Positions 25,256 to 34,509 of a stretch of DNA of 64,000 nt are shown here, one piece after another (within the stretch, counting starts at the first letter, position 1; every line of letters begins with the position of its first letter). The notes under the pieces were generated by a model. That model ran no database searches and was not told where the DNA came from. It saw only the letters and a program-made list of their open reading frames with translations. A program made the position numbers and the translations under genes. The stretch is taken from the NCBI GenBank assembly GCA_034430175.1, contig DAOUFI010000018.1, forward strand, positions 1 through 64,000, in the 5' to 3' direction. The DNA comes from UBA6107 sp034430175. Its GTDB lineage: Bacteria > Chloroflexota > Anaerolineae > Anaerolineales > Anaerolineaceae.

Positions 25256-26584
25256 GTGATCGATTCCTTCATTGAAACCGTCAAAGGTAATTCCTTAAAA
25301 TCTCACCTGATCCGCGGCGGTATCGGGAATGTAATCATCCGGGCGATCTATTCGCTGCTTACCTTCTTGATCTCCATCCTTTTAACCCGGTTCATGGGGG
25401 CGTCAATATTTGGAGTCTTTTCATATTTCACATCAGTCCTTGCAGTCCTAAGCATCCCGTCCCAATTGGGAATGCCACTATTAATCATTCGAGAAACCGC
25501 CCAAGCGCTGGAATTAAAGTTGTGGGGGAAGATAAAAGGGTTGTGGCAGTGGAGCGCATGGCTAGCATTATTGATGTCGATAATCTTTGCTATTGGTTCG
25601 TATGCAGTGGTTTTCATCGCGAAAATCCCGCTTACGGTGGACCAACAAGGGAGCATGGAATGGGGATTGATCCTTTTACCGTTGTCGGGGATCTGTGCCC
25701 TGGTCGGAGCGGCATTGCGTGGGGTAGATGAAGTAAACCTCAGTCAGTTTCCCGAAAGGCTCTTTTTACCGGGAATATTTGCCCTCTTGATTGTGGTTAC
25801 CCATTATTTTGGAAAGATCGAAATTACATCAACGGAAGCTTTCAGGCTACAGGTGATCGCTGCTGCGGTTGCGTCAGGCGGGGGGATACTTCTACTCTAT
25901 TTCAAAACTCCTAAGCCCGTGATTAAGTCCGTTCCAGAATATGAATCGAAAAGATGGCTACCCAGTGCGATCGTCCTGGCACTGAACTCCGGAATCCAGG
26001 CGATTAACAAGCAATTAAGTATCATCATTCTGGGTTTGTTTGTGGTGTCTTCTGAAGTAGGAGTCTACCGGATCGCGGTTCAAATGGCGCTATTGGTGGA
26101 TATTGGATTCAATGTGATCAATCCGGTGATCGCTCCGCAATTCGCTCGCCTTTATTTGCTTAAGGATCAAAGGAGACTTCAACTGCTTGCGACAAAAAGC
26201 GCCAGAATCGTCTTGCTCTTTAACCTGGTTGTCACTATTGCGTTCGTCCTTTTTGGAAAGCTATTCCTTTTTATCGTCTATGGAAAAGAATTTATCCCGG
26301 CATATTCATCATTGCTCATTCTCCTCGTTGGACAGATGGTGAATTCACTGGCTGGATCCATTGGCTACTTGATGAACATGACCGGTTTTGAAGGTACCAA
26401 TACGATGGTCCGAATTGTGGCTACGGTGATAAATATTGGCTTGAATTTTCTCCTGACACCGTTTTTCGGAGCGATCGGGGCTGCGATCGGGACATCCGTT
26501 TCGATAATTGTCTGGAATGTCTGGTTATGCATTGAAGGGATCAAAAAAGTAGGGATTAATAGTTCTGTGTTTGGAAAGGTCTAA
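25256..26584 (+). CDS. Polysaccharide flippase (Wzx-like, MOP superfamily)
   Basis: 442 residues with about 12-14 membrane helices, starting from GTG 25256. The N-terminal GNVIIRAIYSLLTFLISILLTRFMG and the repeated helix pattern are those of the polysaccharide transport family. It flips polyprenyl-linked repeat units across the membrane. It lies 40 bp after the chain-length gene and 3 bp before a sulfotransferase, in one operon. Confidence 0.88.
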   Translation: MIDSFIETVKGNSLKSHLIRGGIGNVIIRAIYSLLTFLISILLTRFMGASIFGVFSYFTSVLAVLSIPSQLGMPLLIIRETAQALELKLWGKIKGLWQWSAWLALLMSIIFAIGSYAVVFIAKIPLTVDQQGSMEWGLILLPLSGICALVGAALRGVDEVNLSQFPERLFLPGIFALLIVVTHYFGKIEITSTEAFRLQVIAAAVASGGGILLLYFKTPKPVIKSVPEYESKRWLPSAIVLALNSGIQAINKQLSIIILGLFVVSSEVGVYRIAVQMALLVDIGFNVINPVIAPQFARLYLLKDQRRLQLLATKSARIVLLFNLVVTIAFVLFGKLFLFIVYGKEFIPAYSSLLILLVGQMVNSLAGSIGYLMNMTGFEGTNTMVRIVATVINIGLNFLLTPFFGAIGAAIGTSVSIIVWNVWLCIEGIKKVGINSSVFGKV

Positions 26585-26587
26585 TCA

Positions 26588-27493
26588 ATGGGAAGAATGC
26601 CTGACTTTTTAGTTATTGGTGCGGCGAAATCTGGAACCACATCGCTGTATTTTTATCTGCAGCAGCACCCAAAGATATTTATGCCATTCATGAAAGAGCC
26701 ATTTTTCTTTGCCTTTGAAGGATTGGATCCATATCAGTATCATTTCGAAGGAAAAATGAGGAGCAATTTTAAGGCTATTGTAGATTTGGAACATTACCAG
26801 ACCCTTTTTGAGAACGCTCCGAAAGAGAGTCTCGCGGGTGAAGCAAGTACGCTATATCTCTATGATAAAAATGCTGCGGAAAGGATAAAGTATCACATAC
26901 CTGATGTAAAAATGATCGTCCTGCTTCGCAATCCAGTGGATCGGGCGTATTCACACTTCCGGCATTTTGTCCGCGACGGCTTCGAACCTGAGAGCGATTT
27001 CACGACGGTGATAAAGTCTGAGAAGAAGCGTATGGAAGAAAATTGGTTTCCCTCCTATTATTATTTGGACGCTGGATTCTACAGTATTCAACTCAAGCGG
27101 TATTTTGACTTATTTCCCAAAAATCAATTCAAGATTTTCCTTTATGAAGATTTGCTTGACGCAGAACAGATGGTTAGAGAAATTTTTGAATTTCTCGGTT
27201 TGGATACTAATATCCGTTTGGATACCGGAGCAAAGCATAATCGTTCAGGCTTGCTCCGTTTCCCGGATCTTTACAATAGCGTCCGCAATTCTTCAAGGGT
27301 AAAACCTTTCATACGAAAACTCATTCCAATAAAAATATGGAGCCGCTTACGCGAATTTTGGGAAAAAGCATTAATCAAACCCATCGATGGACTTGATGAT
27401 AAGGTCCGTCCTGAACTTCAAAAGATTTATCGCGAAGATATTCTGGAATTGCAGGAGCTAATAGATCGTGACTTATCAAGGTGGTTGGAATAA
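26588..27493 (+). CDS. Sulfotransferase (PAPS-dependent), first copy
   Basis: 301 residues of the heparan-type sulfotransferase fold. The 5'-phosphosulfate loop is VIGAAKSGTTSLYFYLQQHP at about 7-26, and the 3'-phosphate site is LRNPVDRAYSHFRH at about 118-131. It moves sulfate from PAPS to a hydroxyl of a sugar. No signal peptide, so it acts in the cytoplasm on the lipid-linked unit. Only 3 bp from the flippase gene. Low-GC codons relative to the ftsK region suggest the whole cluster was acquired. Confidence 0.9.
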   Translation: MGRMPDFLVIGAAKSGTTSLYFYLQQHPKIFMPFMKEPFFFAFEGLDPYQYHFEGKMRSNFKAIVDLEHYQTLFENAPKESLAGEASTLYLYDKNAAERIKYHIPDVKMIVLLRNPVDRAYSHFRHFVRDGFEPESDFTTVIKSEKKRMEENWFPSYYYLDAGFYSIQLKRYFDLFPKNQFKIFLYEDLLDAEQMVREIFEFLGLDTNIRLDTGAKHNRSGLLRFPDLYNSVRNSSRVKPFIRKLIPIKIWSRLREFWEKALIKPIDGLDDKVRPELQKIYREDILELQELIDRDLSRWLE

Positions 27494-27543
27494 AAGTTGT
27501 ACAATTTAAATAATTCAATTATCGAAATTTCACTTTTAAACAG

Positions 27544-28782
27544 ATGAGTGTACAAGATAAAAAGAGCCGAATGATCATCTGGCAGGGAGTTGTTCTTTTA
27601 CTCCTTATCTTTTTGGCTGTTTCACGTTGGCTTCCAGGAAGCGATCCATTGTCTCCGGAAACGAGTTCGCGAGGAATCCTTGAGATTTTCCTGCTTTGCC
27701 TTGCTACGTTATTAGCGGTATTGTTCTTTGGACTCGACACCTTCTTTTCGGGTTTCAAACTTCCAACGTTTATCATTTTAATCTTCTTTTGTGCTTGGGC
27801 AGCGATCACTGCGATATGGGCGCCAAGTGCGGTACTAGCTCTCGGAAAAGCTGCTGGCCTCCTGATGATTGTTTTTATTGTTGCCGGTCTGGCGTACCAA
27901 CTTTCACAAGCCGAGGTTCCTTCTGAAAAAGTAATTTTCCCCGCGTTAATGGCCTTTTTGATCTTTCTTTTGATCGATAATCGATTAACTTATGGGACTT
28001 TTCTGCCAAGTACTGTGATCCTGGATCGCCAAAGGTTATTGTTAGGACATAACCATCCAAATGAAAGCGCGATTTACCTTGCGACCTTAATCTTCTTTTG
28101 TGTTTTTCTCGCGTATGGCAGTAGCCGGTCTAGACAGTTATTCCTCTTTTTGACTGTTTTTTTTGCATTGTTTTTGCTGATCCGCACTGATTCAAGAACT
28201 TCGATCATTGCCCTTCTCATTACTGGATATCTTCTTATCATGTTAAGAATGCCAACTCCGCGATCCAGGTTGTTCACATTTTTGGGGGGAGTGATTCTTG
28301 TAATAGTCTTTCTTTCGGTGTTGTTCTTTGTTTATTCCGAGAAAGAGACTCTTCAAGATGTATTCAGGACTGTACTAGGCAGAGTGGAACTTTGGAGAAA
28401 GGCGTTTTCCTTGTTACCCGCGATTAATATTGGTGGAAATGGTTATTATTCCGCCCGATTTTACCTTTTACCAATTTGGGGATGGGCGAGTCACGCGCAT
28501 AACGCGTTCGTTGAAATGATCTTCGATCTGGGTATTATTGGAGTAATCATTCTTTTTGCATTTTTTCTATCAATCCTTCCAAATATCCTTCGTCCAGGAC
28601 AAGCGCCTGTGTTCTTTTGTTTCCTGATCTTTACATTGCTTCAAAGCATCACGGATGTTGTAATCTTCATACCATCAATTTTAATGACTTTGATCTGCTT
28701 ATTGATATTTGAACAACAATTCTTGGATCACAAAAAGAGGAGGATGCAGAAAAATTTAGAAAAGGAAGTCGCGGTGAAATGA
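27544..28782 (+). CDS. O-antigen ligase / polymerase-like membrane protein (Wzy-like)
   Basis: 412 residues with about 11-12 helices. The region GHNHPNESAIYLATLIF, the IRTDSRTSIIALLITGYLL helix and the large loop ending in ASHAHNAFVEMIFDLGIIG match the Wzy_C/O-antigen ligase family. It joins exported repeat units into a chain or attaches the chain to an anchor. It overlaps the next gene by 4 bp. Its start has no visible ribosome site. Polymerase or ligase cannot be told apart from sequence. Confidence 0.87.
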   Translation: MSVQDKKSRMIIWQGVVLLLLIFLAVSRWLPGSDPLSPETSSRGILEIFLLCLATLLAVLFFGLDTFFSGFKLPTFIILIFFCAWAAITAIWAPSAVLALGKAAGLLMIVFIVAGLAYQLSQAEVPSEKVIFPALMAFLIFLLIDNRLTYGTFLPSTVILDRQRLLLGHNHPNESAIYLATLIFFCVFLAYGSSRSRQLFLFLTVFFALFLLIRTDSRTSIIALLITGYLLIMLRMPTPRSRLFTFLGGVILVIVFLSVLFFVYSEKETLQDVFRTVLGRVELWRKAFSLLPAINIGGNGYYSARFYLLPIWGWASHAHNAFVEMIFDLGIIGVIILFAFFLSILPNILRPGQAPVFFCFLIFTLLQSITDVVIFIPSILMTLICLLIFEQQFLDHKKRRMQKNLEKEVAVK

Positions 28783-29678
28783 CAGAGTCTAGAACCACCA
28801 TTATTCTAATTCCAACAGTCAACGAACCTACTCTTCAGACTGTTGTTTCGCAGGTAAAACTTCAGGCTTTGGATTCAACAATCTTTCTCCTGGGTTTTGG
28901 CCCAGCCAGGCAGGTTGCTGAAAACTTGGGTGTTTCTTTTTATGATCTGGGTGAGAAAACGAGCAAACCCAGGGCATTGAACAGGGCAATTAGCACCATT
29001 AAAGCCGACCGATATATTATTCTGGACGCAGATGCAATTCCAGAAGAGGGTTGGTACCAGAATATGATTTTTGCCTTTGAAGAAGGTGCTGAAATATTTT
29101 GTGGAAGCATAAACCTCGCGATGGGTAATTTTTGGATGCGGGTTTATAACCTTTCAAGCGCACATGAATTTTCCAGCGAAAAACCTACTTCATTACGAAA
29201 ACATCTTGCGGCTTGTACAATGGGGTTTACAAGGGAATTTTTTTCTGAAAATGGTCCATTCAGTGAAGAGATTTCGCGTAGTGAAGATTTTGAATGGACG
29301 TTAAGGGCTTTTACGTCCGGTCATGAATTACGATTCGTTCCATCCGCTGTTGTAGATCATCTACCACCAGCAAAAGCATCGTTCAGAAAGGTTTTAGGTG
29401 TCTTTTTCAATTCCGGGTACGACAATTGGCTTGTGAGAATAAAGTATTCACAGGTATTGAATACACCCATTGTTCTGCGTTCACCATATTTGATCGTTCT
29501 TTTAGCACCATTATTGGCTTGTATTCCAACATTGAGAATATTTCGAACATCTCCAAAAATCATTTTTGCCAAGATGCACATGTTGCCTTTTATATACATG
29601 ACCAAGGTAGCCTGGTGTTTTGGTGTTTTTTGGGGTTATTGGGATTCAAAACGAAAGTATGGGGGAAGCCATGTCTGA
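28779..29678 (+). CDS. Family 2 glycosyltransferase
   Basis: 299 residues of the GT-A fold. The acidic metal-binding motif is LDADAIPEEGW at about 87-97, followed by the acceptor-side segment SEDFEWTLRAF near 172. Two helices near the C-terminus (LIVLLAPLLACIP, VAWCFGVFWGYW) tie it to the membrane. It adds a sugar to the lipid-linked repeat unit on the cytoplasmic side. Overlaps the genes on both sides, so translation is coupled. Confidence 0.87.
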   Translation: MTESRTTIILIPTVNEPTLQTVVSQVKLQALDSTIFLLGFGPARQVAENLGVSFYDLGEKTSKPRALNRAISTIKADRYIILDADAIPEEGWYQNMIFAFEEGAEIFCGSINLAMGNFWMRVYNLSSAHEFSSEKPTSLRKHLAACTMGFTREFFSENGPFSEEISRSEDFEWTLRAFTSGHELRFVPSAVVDHLPPAKASFRKVLGVFFNSGYDNWLVRIKYSQVLNTPIVLRSPYLIVLLAPLLACIPTLRIFRTSPKIIFAKMHMLPFIYMTKVAWCFGVFWGYWDSKRKYGGSHV

Positions 29679-30585
29679 GCTTGTTCAGTTTGTAGTAATT
29701 GGTGTGGCAAAATGTGGCACAACTTCGCTGCATGAGTATTTACGTCAGCATCCAAGTATCTCTCTGCCTCAGAGGAAGGAGACCCATTTCTTTATTTACA
29801 ATAAAGCTTCAGGCGGTTTTCCTGAAGTCTATAATGGGCGGGAGATCAAAGAGTATATCGACACCGAAGAAGATTATTTGGCTGAATTCGAAAAAAAACC
29901 AACCGCCACCATTTTTGGCGAGGTGTGTCCATCATATTTTTACTATCCAAACGCCGCTGAGAATATTCACAGGTATTGCCCAAACGCAAAAATTTTGTGT
30001 ATTTTGCGCAATCCCATTTACAGGTTGTATTCAGAATACACTTATGCTCAATTACGGAAAGATGGTGGCGGAGATAAATTCACTGATGAAAGCCAATCGT
30101 TTAGAGCGGTTGTGCAGCAGATCATGGACGGCACAGAAGATGTGTTAACAAGGCGTAGGGTGGAAACTGGTTTCTATACACGTTACCTGACCAGGTATTA
30201 TCATCTCTTTCCGAAAGAGCAAATAAAAATTTTACTATTCGATGACCTCCGATTCCGTCCAGATGAATTAATGAATGAAATCACCGAGTTTATCGGCGCG
30301 AAGAAGTTTACTTATGATGTACAAATGAGGTTCAATAGTTCAGGAAAAGCAAGATTTTTCTCGATGTATAGCTTGTTAAGGAAAACTGGCCTAAAAAAGT
30401 TCCTGCGAAATAAACTATCCGCAAAAGCATATCAAAATTTACGGTTTGCAGCTGAAAAGTATCTTCTAAAGGCTCCTCCACAGATCGATCCCGAAAGCAG
30501 GAGCATGCTTCAATCGATATATGAGAATGAAATTTTGGATTTACAGGAATTAATCAGCAAAGACCTCTCTTCCTGGCTGGTTTAG
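29671..30585 (+). CDS. Sulfotransferase (PAPS-dependent), second copy
   Basis: 304 residues from the ATG at 29671, preceded by GGGGGA at a 5-nt spacing; the longer frame from 29620 would overlap the glycosyltransferase by 59 bp. The 5'-phosphosulfate loop is VIGVAKCGTTSLHEYLRQHP and the 3' site LRNPIYRLYSEYTYAQLR. It is a clear paralog of the first sulfotransferase but has diverged, so it probably sulfates a different position or sugar. Both end with a shared tail (ILDLQELISKDLSSWL here, ILELQELIDRDLSRWL in the first). Confidence 0.9.
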   Translation: MSELVQFVVIGVAKCGTTSLHEYLRQHPSISLPQRKETHFFIYNKASGGFPEVYNGREIKEYIDTEEDYLAEFEKKPTATIFGEVCPSYFYYPNAAENIHRYCPNAKILCILRNPIYRLYSEYTYAQLRKDGGGDKFTDESQSFRAVVQQIMDGTEDVLTRRRVETGFYTRYLTRYYHLFPKEQIKILLFDDLRFRPDELMNEITEFIGAKKFTYDVQMRFNSSGKARFFSMYSLLRKTGLKKFLRNKLSAKAYQNLRFAAEKYLLKAPPQIDPESRSMLQSIYENEILDLQELISKDLSSWLV

Positions 30586-30591
30586 GAGACC

Positions 30592-31365
30592 ATGAGCAAT
30601 TATCCGATATATGAATTTCTGGGAGTCAAGATTACCTCGCTTGGTTTGGACGAGTTGCTGGATGAAATCTTGGACGCTCTGAGTAAGGCAAGAAAACTCC
30701 AGTTAGGAAATGTGAATATCCACGCAATGAATCTCTCTCAGAGTACACCTGCTTTTCGAGACGCCCTGAACAAGATGGATATCGTGTTCTGTGATGGATA
30801 CGGGGTAAAAATTGGCGCTTCAATGTTGGGAATTACCCTTAAGCAACGCTTTACCCCACCAGATTTTATCGACAGCGTGATGAAGCAGGTGATTGAAACA
30901 AAAGGCAGCGTTTTTTTACTGGGTGCCAGAAAAGGAGTTACCGAGAAAGCTGGTAAGGTACTTCAAGAACGCAATCCCGGATTGATCATAGCCGGGCATT
31001 ATCACGGTTATTTCGATAAACGTTATGAGAGTTCAGATAACAAAATTGTGGTCGATATGATCAATCAATCCGGGGCAAGTTTATTGCTTGTCGGTTTTGG
31101 TATGCCGACCCAGGAACAATGGCTGATAGAAAACAGAGAAGTATTGAATCCATCCGTTTCATTAACAGTCGGAGCATTATTTGACACGCTTTCGGGGAAT
31201 ATTCAGCGAATGCCAAGATTCATCACGGATCACGGATTGGAATGGTTGGGTCGTCTCATCATCGAGCCACGAAGATTATGGAAGCGATATCTACTAGGTA
31301 TTCCTCTTTTCTTCTGGACAGTTTTCAATGAAAAAATTTCAAAAAAACATATAAAATTGAATTAA
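30592..31365 (+). CDS. WecB/TagA/CpsF-family glycosyltransferase
   Basis: 257 residues of GT26. Family signatures: VNIHAMNLSQ, VFCDGYGVKIGASML, VFLLGARKGVTEKAG and LLVGFGMPTQEQWL. These enzymes add the second sugar, often ManNAc(A), to a polyprenyl-diphosphate-linked residue. GGAG sits 5 nt before the ATG, 6 bp after the sulfotransferase. The next gene supplies the first sugar, so the two together start the repeat unit. Confidence 0.93.
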   Translation: MSNYPIYEFLGVKITSLGLDELLDEILDALSKARKLQLGNVNIHAMNLSQSTPAFRDALNKMDIVFCDGYGVKIGASMLGITLKQRFTPPDFIDSVMKQVIETKGSVFLLGARKGVTEKAGKVLQERNPGLIIAGHYHGYFDKRYESSDNKIVVDMINQSGASLLLVGFGMPTQEQWLIENREVLNPSVSLTVGALFDTLSGNIQRMPRFITDHGLEWLGRLIIEPRRLWKRYLLGIPLFFWTVFNEKISKKHIKLN

Positions 31366-31387
31366 TAAATATCTTTAACGGAAAAAC

Positions 31388-32779
31388 ATGAATCGACGAT
31401 TTTCCACGAATTTCGCGGTTGTTTCATTCTTCATTGATTGGGTTGTTGGCTTCGGCTCAATTTACCTTTCTCTGAAAATTCTTGCTTCTCATTATTTGTT
31501 GAGCTGGCTCCTGCCTATTGTGAAATTGAACTCACTGATTTTTCCAACGATTTGGGTATTGTTCTTTTTCTTTTTTGCCATCTACGATGGAAAACAAAAT
31601 TTAAAAGTAATTGATGAGTTTTCAAGGATCACTTCTGCCTCCTTCCTCGCGGGTATGACTTTAATCGGGTTCATGTACCTGACCGATCTCGATTTGCCCA
31701 GGTTGTTTTTTTTGGTATTTCTTTCAATAACATTTTCTTCAATGATCATCTGGCGAATTATTGCCAGACTTCTTTACCGCTCAAGAATCAATGAAAAAGG
31801 ATATCACCAGAAGGTCTTAATTGTTGGTGCGGGAAAAATTGGAACAGACTTGCGAGATCAAATCTCAAACAAGAAGGATAAAACAGTTACCTTCATCGGA
31901 TTTTTAGATGATTCTATTGAAAAGCAACAATCCATGCCTGATGTGCTCGGTGCGGTTGATGCTGTTAAACAGATTGTGACCTCAAGAAAAGTAACGAATG
32001 TGATTATCACTCTACCGCAATCATGTTTTGAAAAAATCGATTTTGTTATCCAGGAATTGGTGCAATTACCAGTCAGAATAGCGATTGTTCCAAGTTATTA
32101 CCGCCTGGCTGAGAATCGGATGACCTTATCAGAATTAGCAGGGATCCCTTTGCTGGATATTCGTGAACCGGCGTTAACTGAATATCAAAGGCTAACCAAG
32201 CGAATATTCGATGTTGTAGTTACCTTGATTCTTTTGGTTCTATTACTACCCTTAATGGGGTTAATCGCATTGCTGATTTGGATTTTTGACGGGCGTCCGA
32301 TTATGTTTATTCAAAACCGTGTTGGAGAGAATGGAAACATAATCAAGGTTCTTAAGTTTCGTACCATGCAACAAGATTCATTACCAAAAACGCGCGTTCA
32401 AGCAGTCGACGCTCAAGGGCGTCCAATATATAAAACGAAAGATGACCCACGGGTTACCCGCCTGGGACGATTCTTACGACGGTATAGCCTCGATGAACTA
32501 CCCCAGTTCTTTAATGTACTGCGCGGAACGTTGAGTCTGGTTGGCCCGAGACCGGAATTGCCTTTCATCGTTGAAAAGTATGAGCACTGGCAACGGGCAA
32601 GGCTCTCGGTTCCGCAAGGGGTGACCGGATGGTGGCAGATTCAAGGGCGCAGTGATAAACCCATGCACCTGAATATTGATCAAGACCTATACTATATACA
32701 GCATTACTCTTTATGGTTGGATATTTCAATACTGATCAAAACGATCTGGATCGTTTTACGCGGTAAAGGGGCATATTGA
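31388..32779 (+). CDS. Undecaprenyl-phosphate sugar phosphotransferase (initiating)
   Basis: 463 residues. Four N-terminal helices, a CoA-binding-like Rossmann segment (VLIVGAGKIGTDL, about 142-154) and the C-terminal bacterial sugar transferase domain: KRIFDVVVTLILLVLLLPLMG, then KVLKFRTMQQDS, RRYSLDELPQFFNVLRG and LSLVGPRPELP. It transfers a sugar phosphate to the lipid carrier and so starts polymer synthesis. Last gene of the cluster. The full CpsE/WbaP-type architecture is present. Confidence 0.95.
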   Translation: MNRRFSTNFAVVSFFIDWVVGFGSIYLSLKILASHYLLSWLLPIVKLNSLIFPTIWVLFFFFFAIYDGKQNLKVIDEFSRITSASFLAGMTLIGFMYLTDLDLPRLFFLVFLSITFSSMIIWRIIARLLYRSRINEKGYHQKVLIVGAGKIGTDLRDQISNKKDKTVTFIGFLDDSIEKQQSMPDVLGAVDAVKQIVTSRKVTNVIITLPQSCFEKIDFVIQELVQLPVRIAIVPSYYRLAENRMTLSELAGIPLLDIREPALTEYQRLTKRIFDVVVTLILLVLLLPLMGLIALLIWIFDGRPIMFIQNRVGENGNIIKVLKFRTMQQDSLPKTRVQAVDAQGRPIYKTKDDPRVTRLGRFLRRYSLDELPQFFNVLRGTLSLVGPRPELPFIVEKYEHWQRARLSVPQGVTGWWQIQGRSDKPMHLNIDQDLYYIQHYSLWLDISILIKTIWIVLRGKGAY

Positions 32780-32835
32780 TAGTATCAATATCGAGGTTGG
32801 GTGATTCCAATTATTCTTTGATGATTGATTTTGGT

Positions 32836-32876
32836 AAAAAGAAGAAGGCTGCCTTCCGCCTAGTCTTCTTCTTTTT
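32836..32876. terminator. Bidirectional terminator after the polysaccharide operon
   Basis: AAAAAGAAGAAG / CTTCTTCTTTTT form perfect 12-bp arms with a 17-base loop, serving the operon and the convergent RNase Z gene. Confidence 0.85.
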
Positions 32877-32886
32877 ATCTGACTAC

Positions 32887-33813
32887 TTATTGCTGTTCAT
32901 CTCTTTTAATTGTGAAGGTATCAAAATCGTGAGCCACCTTTACATCCGGGAAAACCTCCTGAGCTTCAGTTAACACATCTTTATCGCGGTAACGCCGGCT
33001 CAGGTGGGTGAGGATCAATTGCCGCGCGCCAATCTGGTTGGCGAAAGTGGCGGCTTGCTTGGCGGTAAGGTGGGCAAATTCTTTGGCCATCCCGGCTTCT
33101 TCGTCAAGGTAGGTGGACTCGATCACCATGCCATCCACGCCCTTGAGTAAATTCACCAGGCTGTCGGTCTCGCCCAAGTCACCCAGGGCTGCCAGGCGTG
33201 TGCCCGTGCGCAATTCCCCCATCACCATTTCGGGGGTGATCACCTGCCCGTTGGCGAGGATCACCTGTTTACCCTGCACCAACTCGTGGCGCAACGGGCC
33301 ATTGGGGATGCCGAGTTCCTCGGCTTTCTCGGGCAAGAATGGACGTCTCGATTTTTCTTCAAAGAGATACCCCAGGCAATCAGGACTGCGGTGCTGCACC
33401 GGGAAAGCGCTGATGGTGAAATCAGGCGCGTCGAAAAAGACTCCATTTGTCACCGGGATGAGCTCCACAGGCATCGGCGGCTTGGCGCCTCGTAGGACGA
33501 CCTTAAAGAGCAGATCGTGTATTCGATCAAGCGCGGCGGGTCCGCCGTAGATCTCAAGTTGTTCGATCGATTCCCAGCGCATGAACGTGGAAAGCAGCCC
33601 GGCTAGCCCCAGGATGTGGTCCAGGTGGCCATGAGTGATGAGAATGCGGCTCAGCCGTTTGAAACCTACTCCCGATTGCAGGATTTGCCGCTGTGTGCCC
33701 TCGCCACAATCGACCAAAAAGCGGTATTCGTCGTGCTGTACTAAATAAGCCGGCAGATTGCGTTTGGGGGATGGGGCGGATGCGGAAGTGCCAAGGAAGG
33801 TGATTTCAAACAA
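32887..33813 (-). CDS. rnz: Ribonuclease Z
   Basis: 308 residues of the metallo-beta-lactamase fold. The metal motif THGHLDHILGL is at about 61-71 and the later LTHLSRRY near 273 supplies another ligand; GTSASAPSPKRN is the N-terminal signature. It trims the 3' trailers of tRNA precursors that lack CCA. Length is normal. It begins with TTG at 33813, AAGGA upstream; no ATG is nearby. Confidence 0.95.
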   Translation of the reverse strand: MFEITFLGTSASAPSPKRNLPAYLVQHDEYRFLVDCGEGTQRQILQSGVGFKRLSRILITHGHLDHILGLAGLLSTFMRWESIEQLEIYGGPAALDRIHDLLFKVVLRGAKPPMPVELIPVTNGVFFDAPDFTISAFPVQHRSPDCLGYLFEEKSRRPFLPEKAEELGIPNGPLRHELVQGKQVILANGQVITPEMVMGELRTGTRLAALGDLGETDSLVNLLKGVDGMVIESTYLDEEAGMAKEFAHLTAKQAATFANQIGARQLILTHLSRRYRDKDVLTEAQEVFPDVKVAHDFDTFTIKRDEQQ

Positions 33814-33979
33814 AGGGGAATCCTTTCTGAATACGCACCAATTTTACCCTATCTTTTCAGTACGCGATCCGCGAATACTGGTACAAATATTGCACCATGA
33901 ACGTTATCCGGAGCTTGTTTTGTTTGCATATCTCGGCTGGCTCGAAGTAAAATGAAGGAAATATTGAGGAGAAGTACAG

Positions 33980-34468
33980 ATGGAACTGCAAACTGTCAAA
34001 ATCGAAAAAACTGAGGAGATCAATTTCATCCTTGGTCAGTCGCATTTCATCAAGACCGTGGAAGATATCCATGAAGCCATGGTGAACAGCGTGCCGGGGA
34101 TTAAATTTGGGGTGGCATTTTGTGAGGCATCAGGCGCTTGCCTGATTCGTTATTCGGGAACCGACGAAGCAATGATCAAACTTGCTCAGGAAAACGCCTC
34201 CCGAATTGGCGCCGGTCACAGCTTTATCCTTTTCCTTGCCGAGGGGTATTACCCCATCAATGTACTCAACGCGGTCAAAAGTCTCCCTGAGGTATGTCAC
34301 ATTTACTGCGCCACCGCCAATCCGGTTGAAGTTGTCTTGGCAGATAATGGAACGGGACGTGCCATTTTGGGTGTCTTTGATGGAGAGAAACCTAAAGGTA
34401 TCGAGGGTGGCGAGGATATCAATTGGCGTAAACAACTTTTACGAAAGATTGGATACAAGGCTGCCTGA
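33980..34468 (+). CDS. Adenosine-specific kinase (DUF355)
   Basis: 162 residues, matching the PF04008 family along its whole length (FGVAFCEASGACLIRYSGTDEAMIKLA and CATANPVEVVLADNGTGRAILGV, each conserved). The family binds AMP/adenosine and is found in archaea and anaerobic bacteria. GAGGAG precedes the ATG by 9 nt. The lipoprotein gene follows after 41 bp, likely with its own ribosome site in the same transcript. Physiological role not certain. Confidence 0.92.
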   Translation: MELQTVKIEKTEEINFILGQSHFIKTVEDIHEAMVNSVPGIKFGVAFCEASGACLIRYSGTDEAMIKLAQENASRIGAGHSFILFLAEGYYPINVLNAVKSLPEVCHIYCATANPVEVVLADNGTGRAILGVFDGEKPKGIEGGEDINWRKQLLRKIGYKAA

Positions 34469-34509
34469 CCGATGGGTTAAGGCAGTTTTTGGTCCCTGGA
34501 GGAAAGAAG

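Noticed and set aside
32776..32973. Small frame after the sugar transferase gene
   Set aside because: Runs through the terminator and into the antisense of RNase Z.
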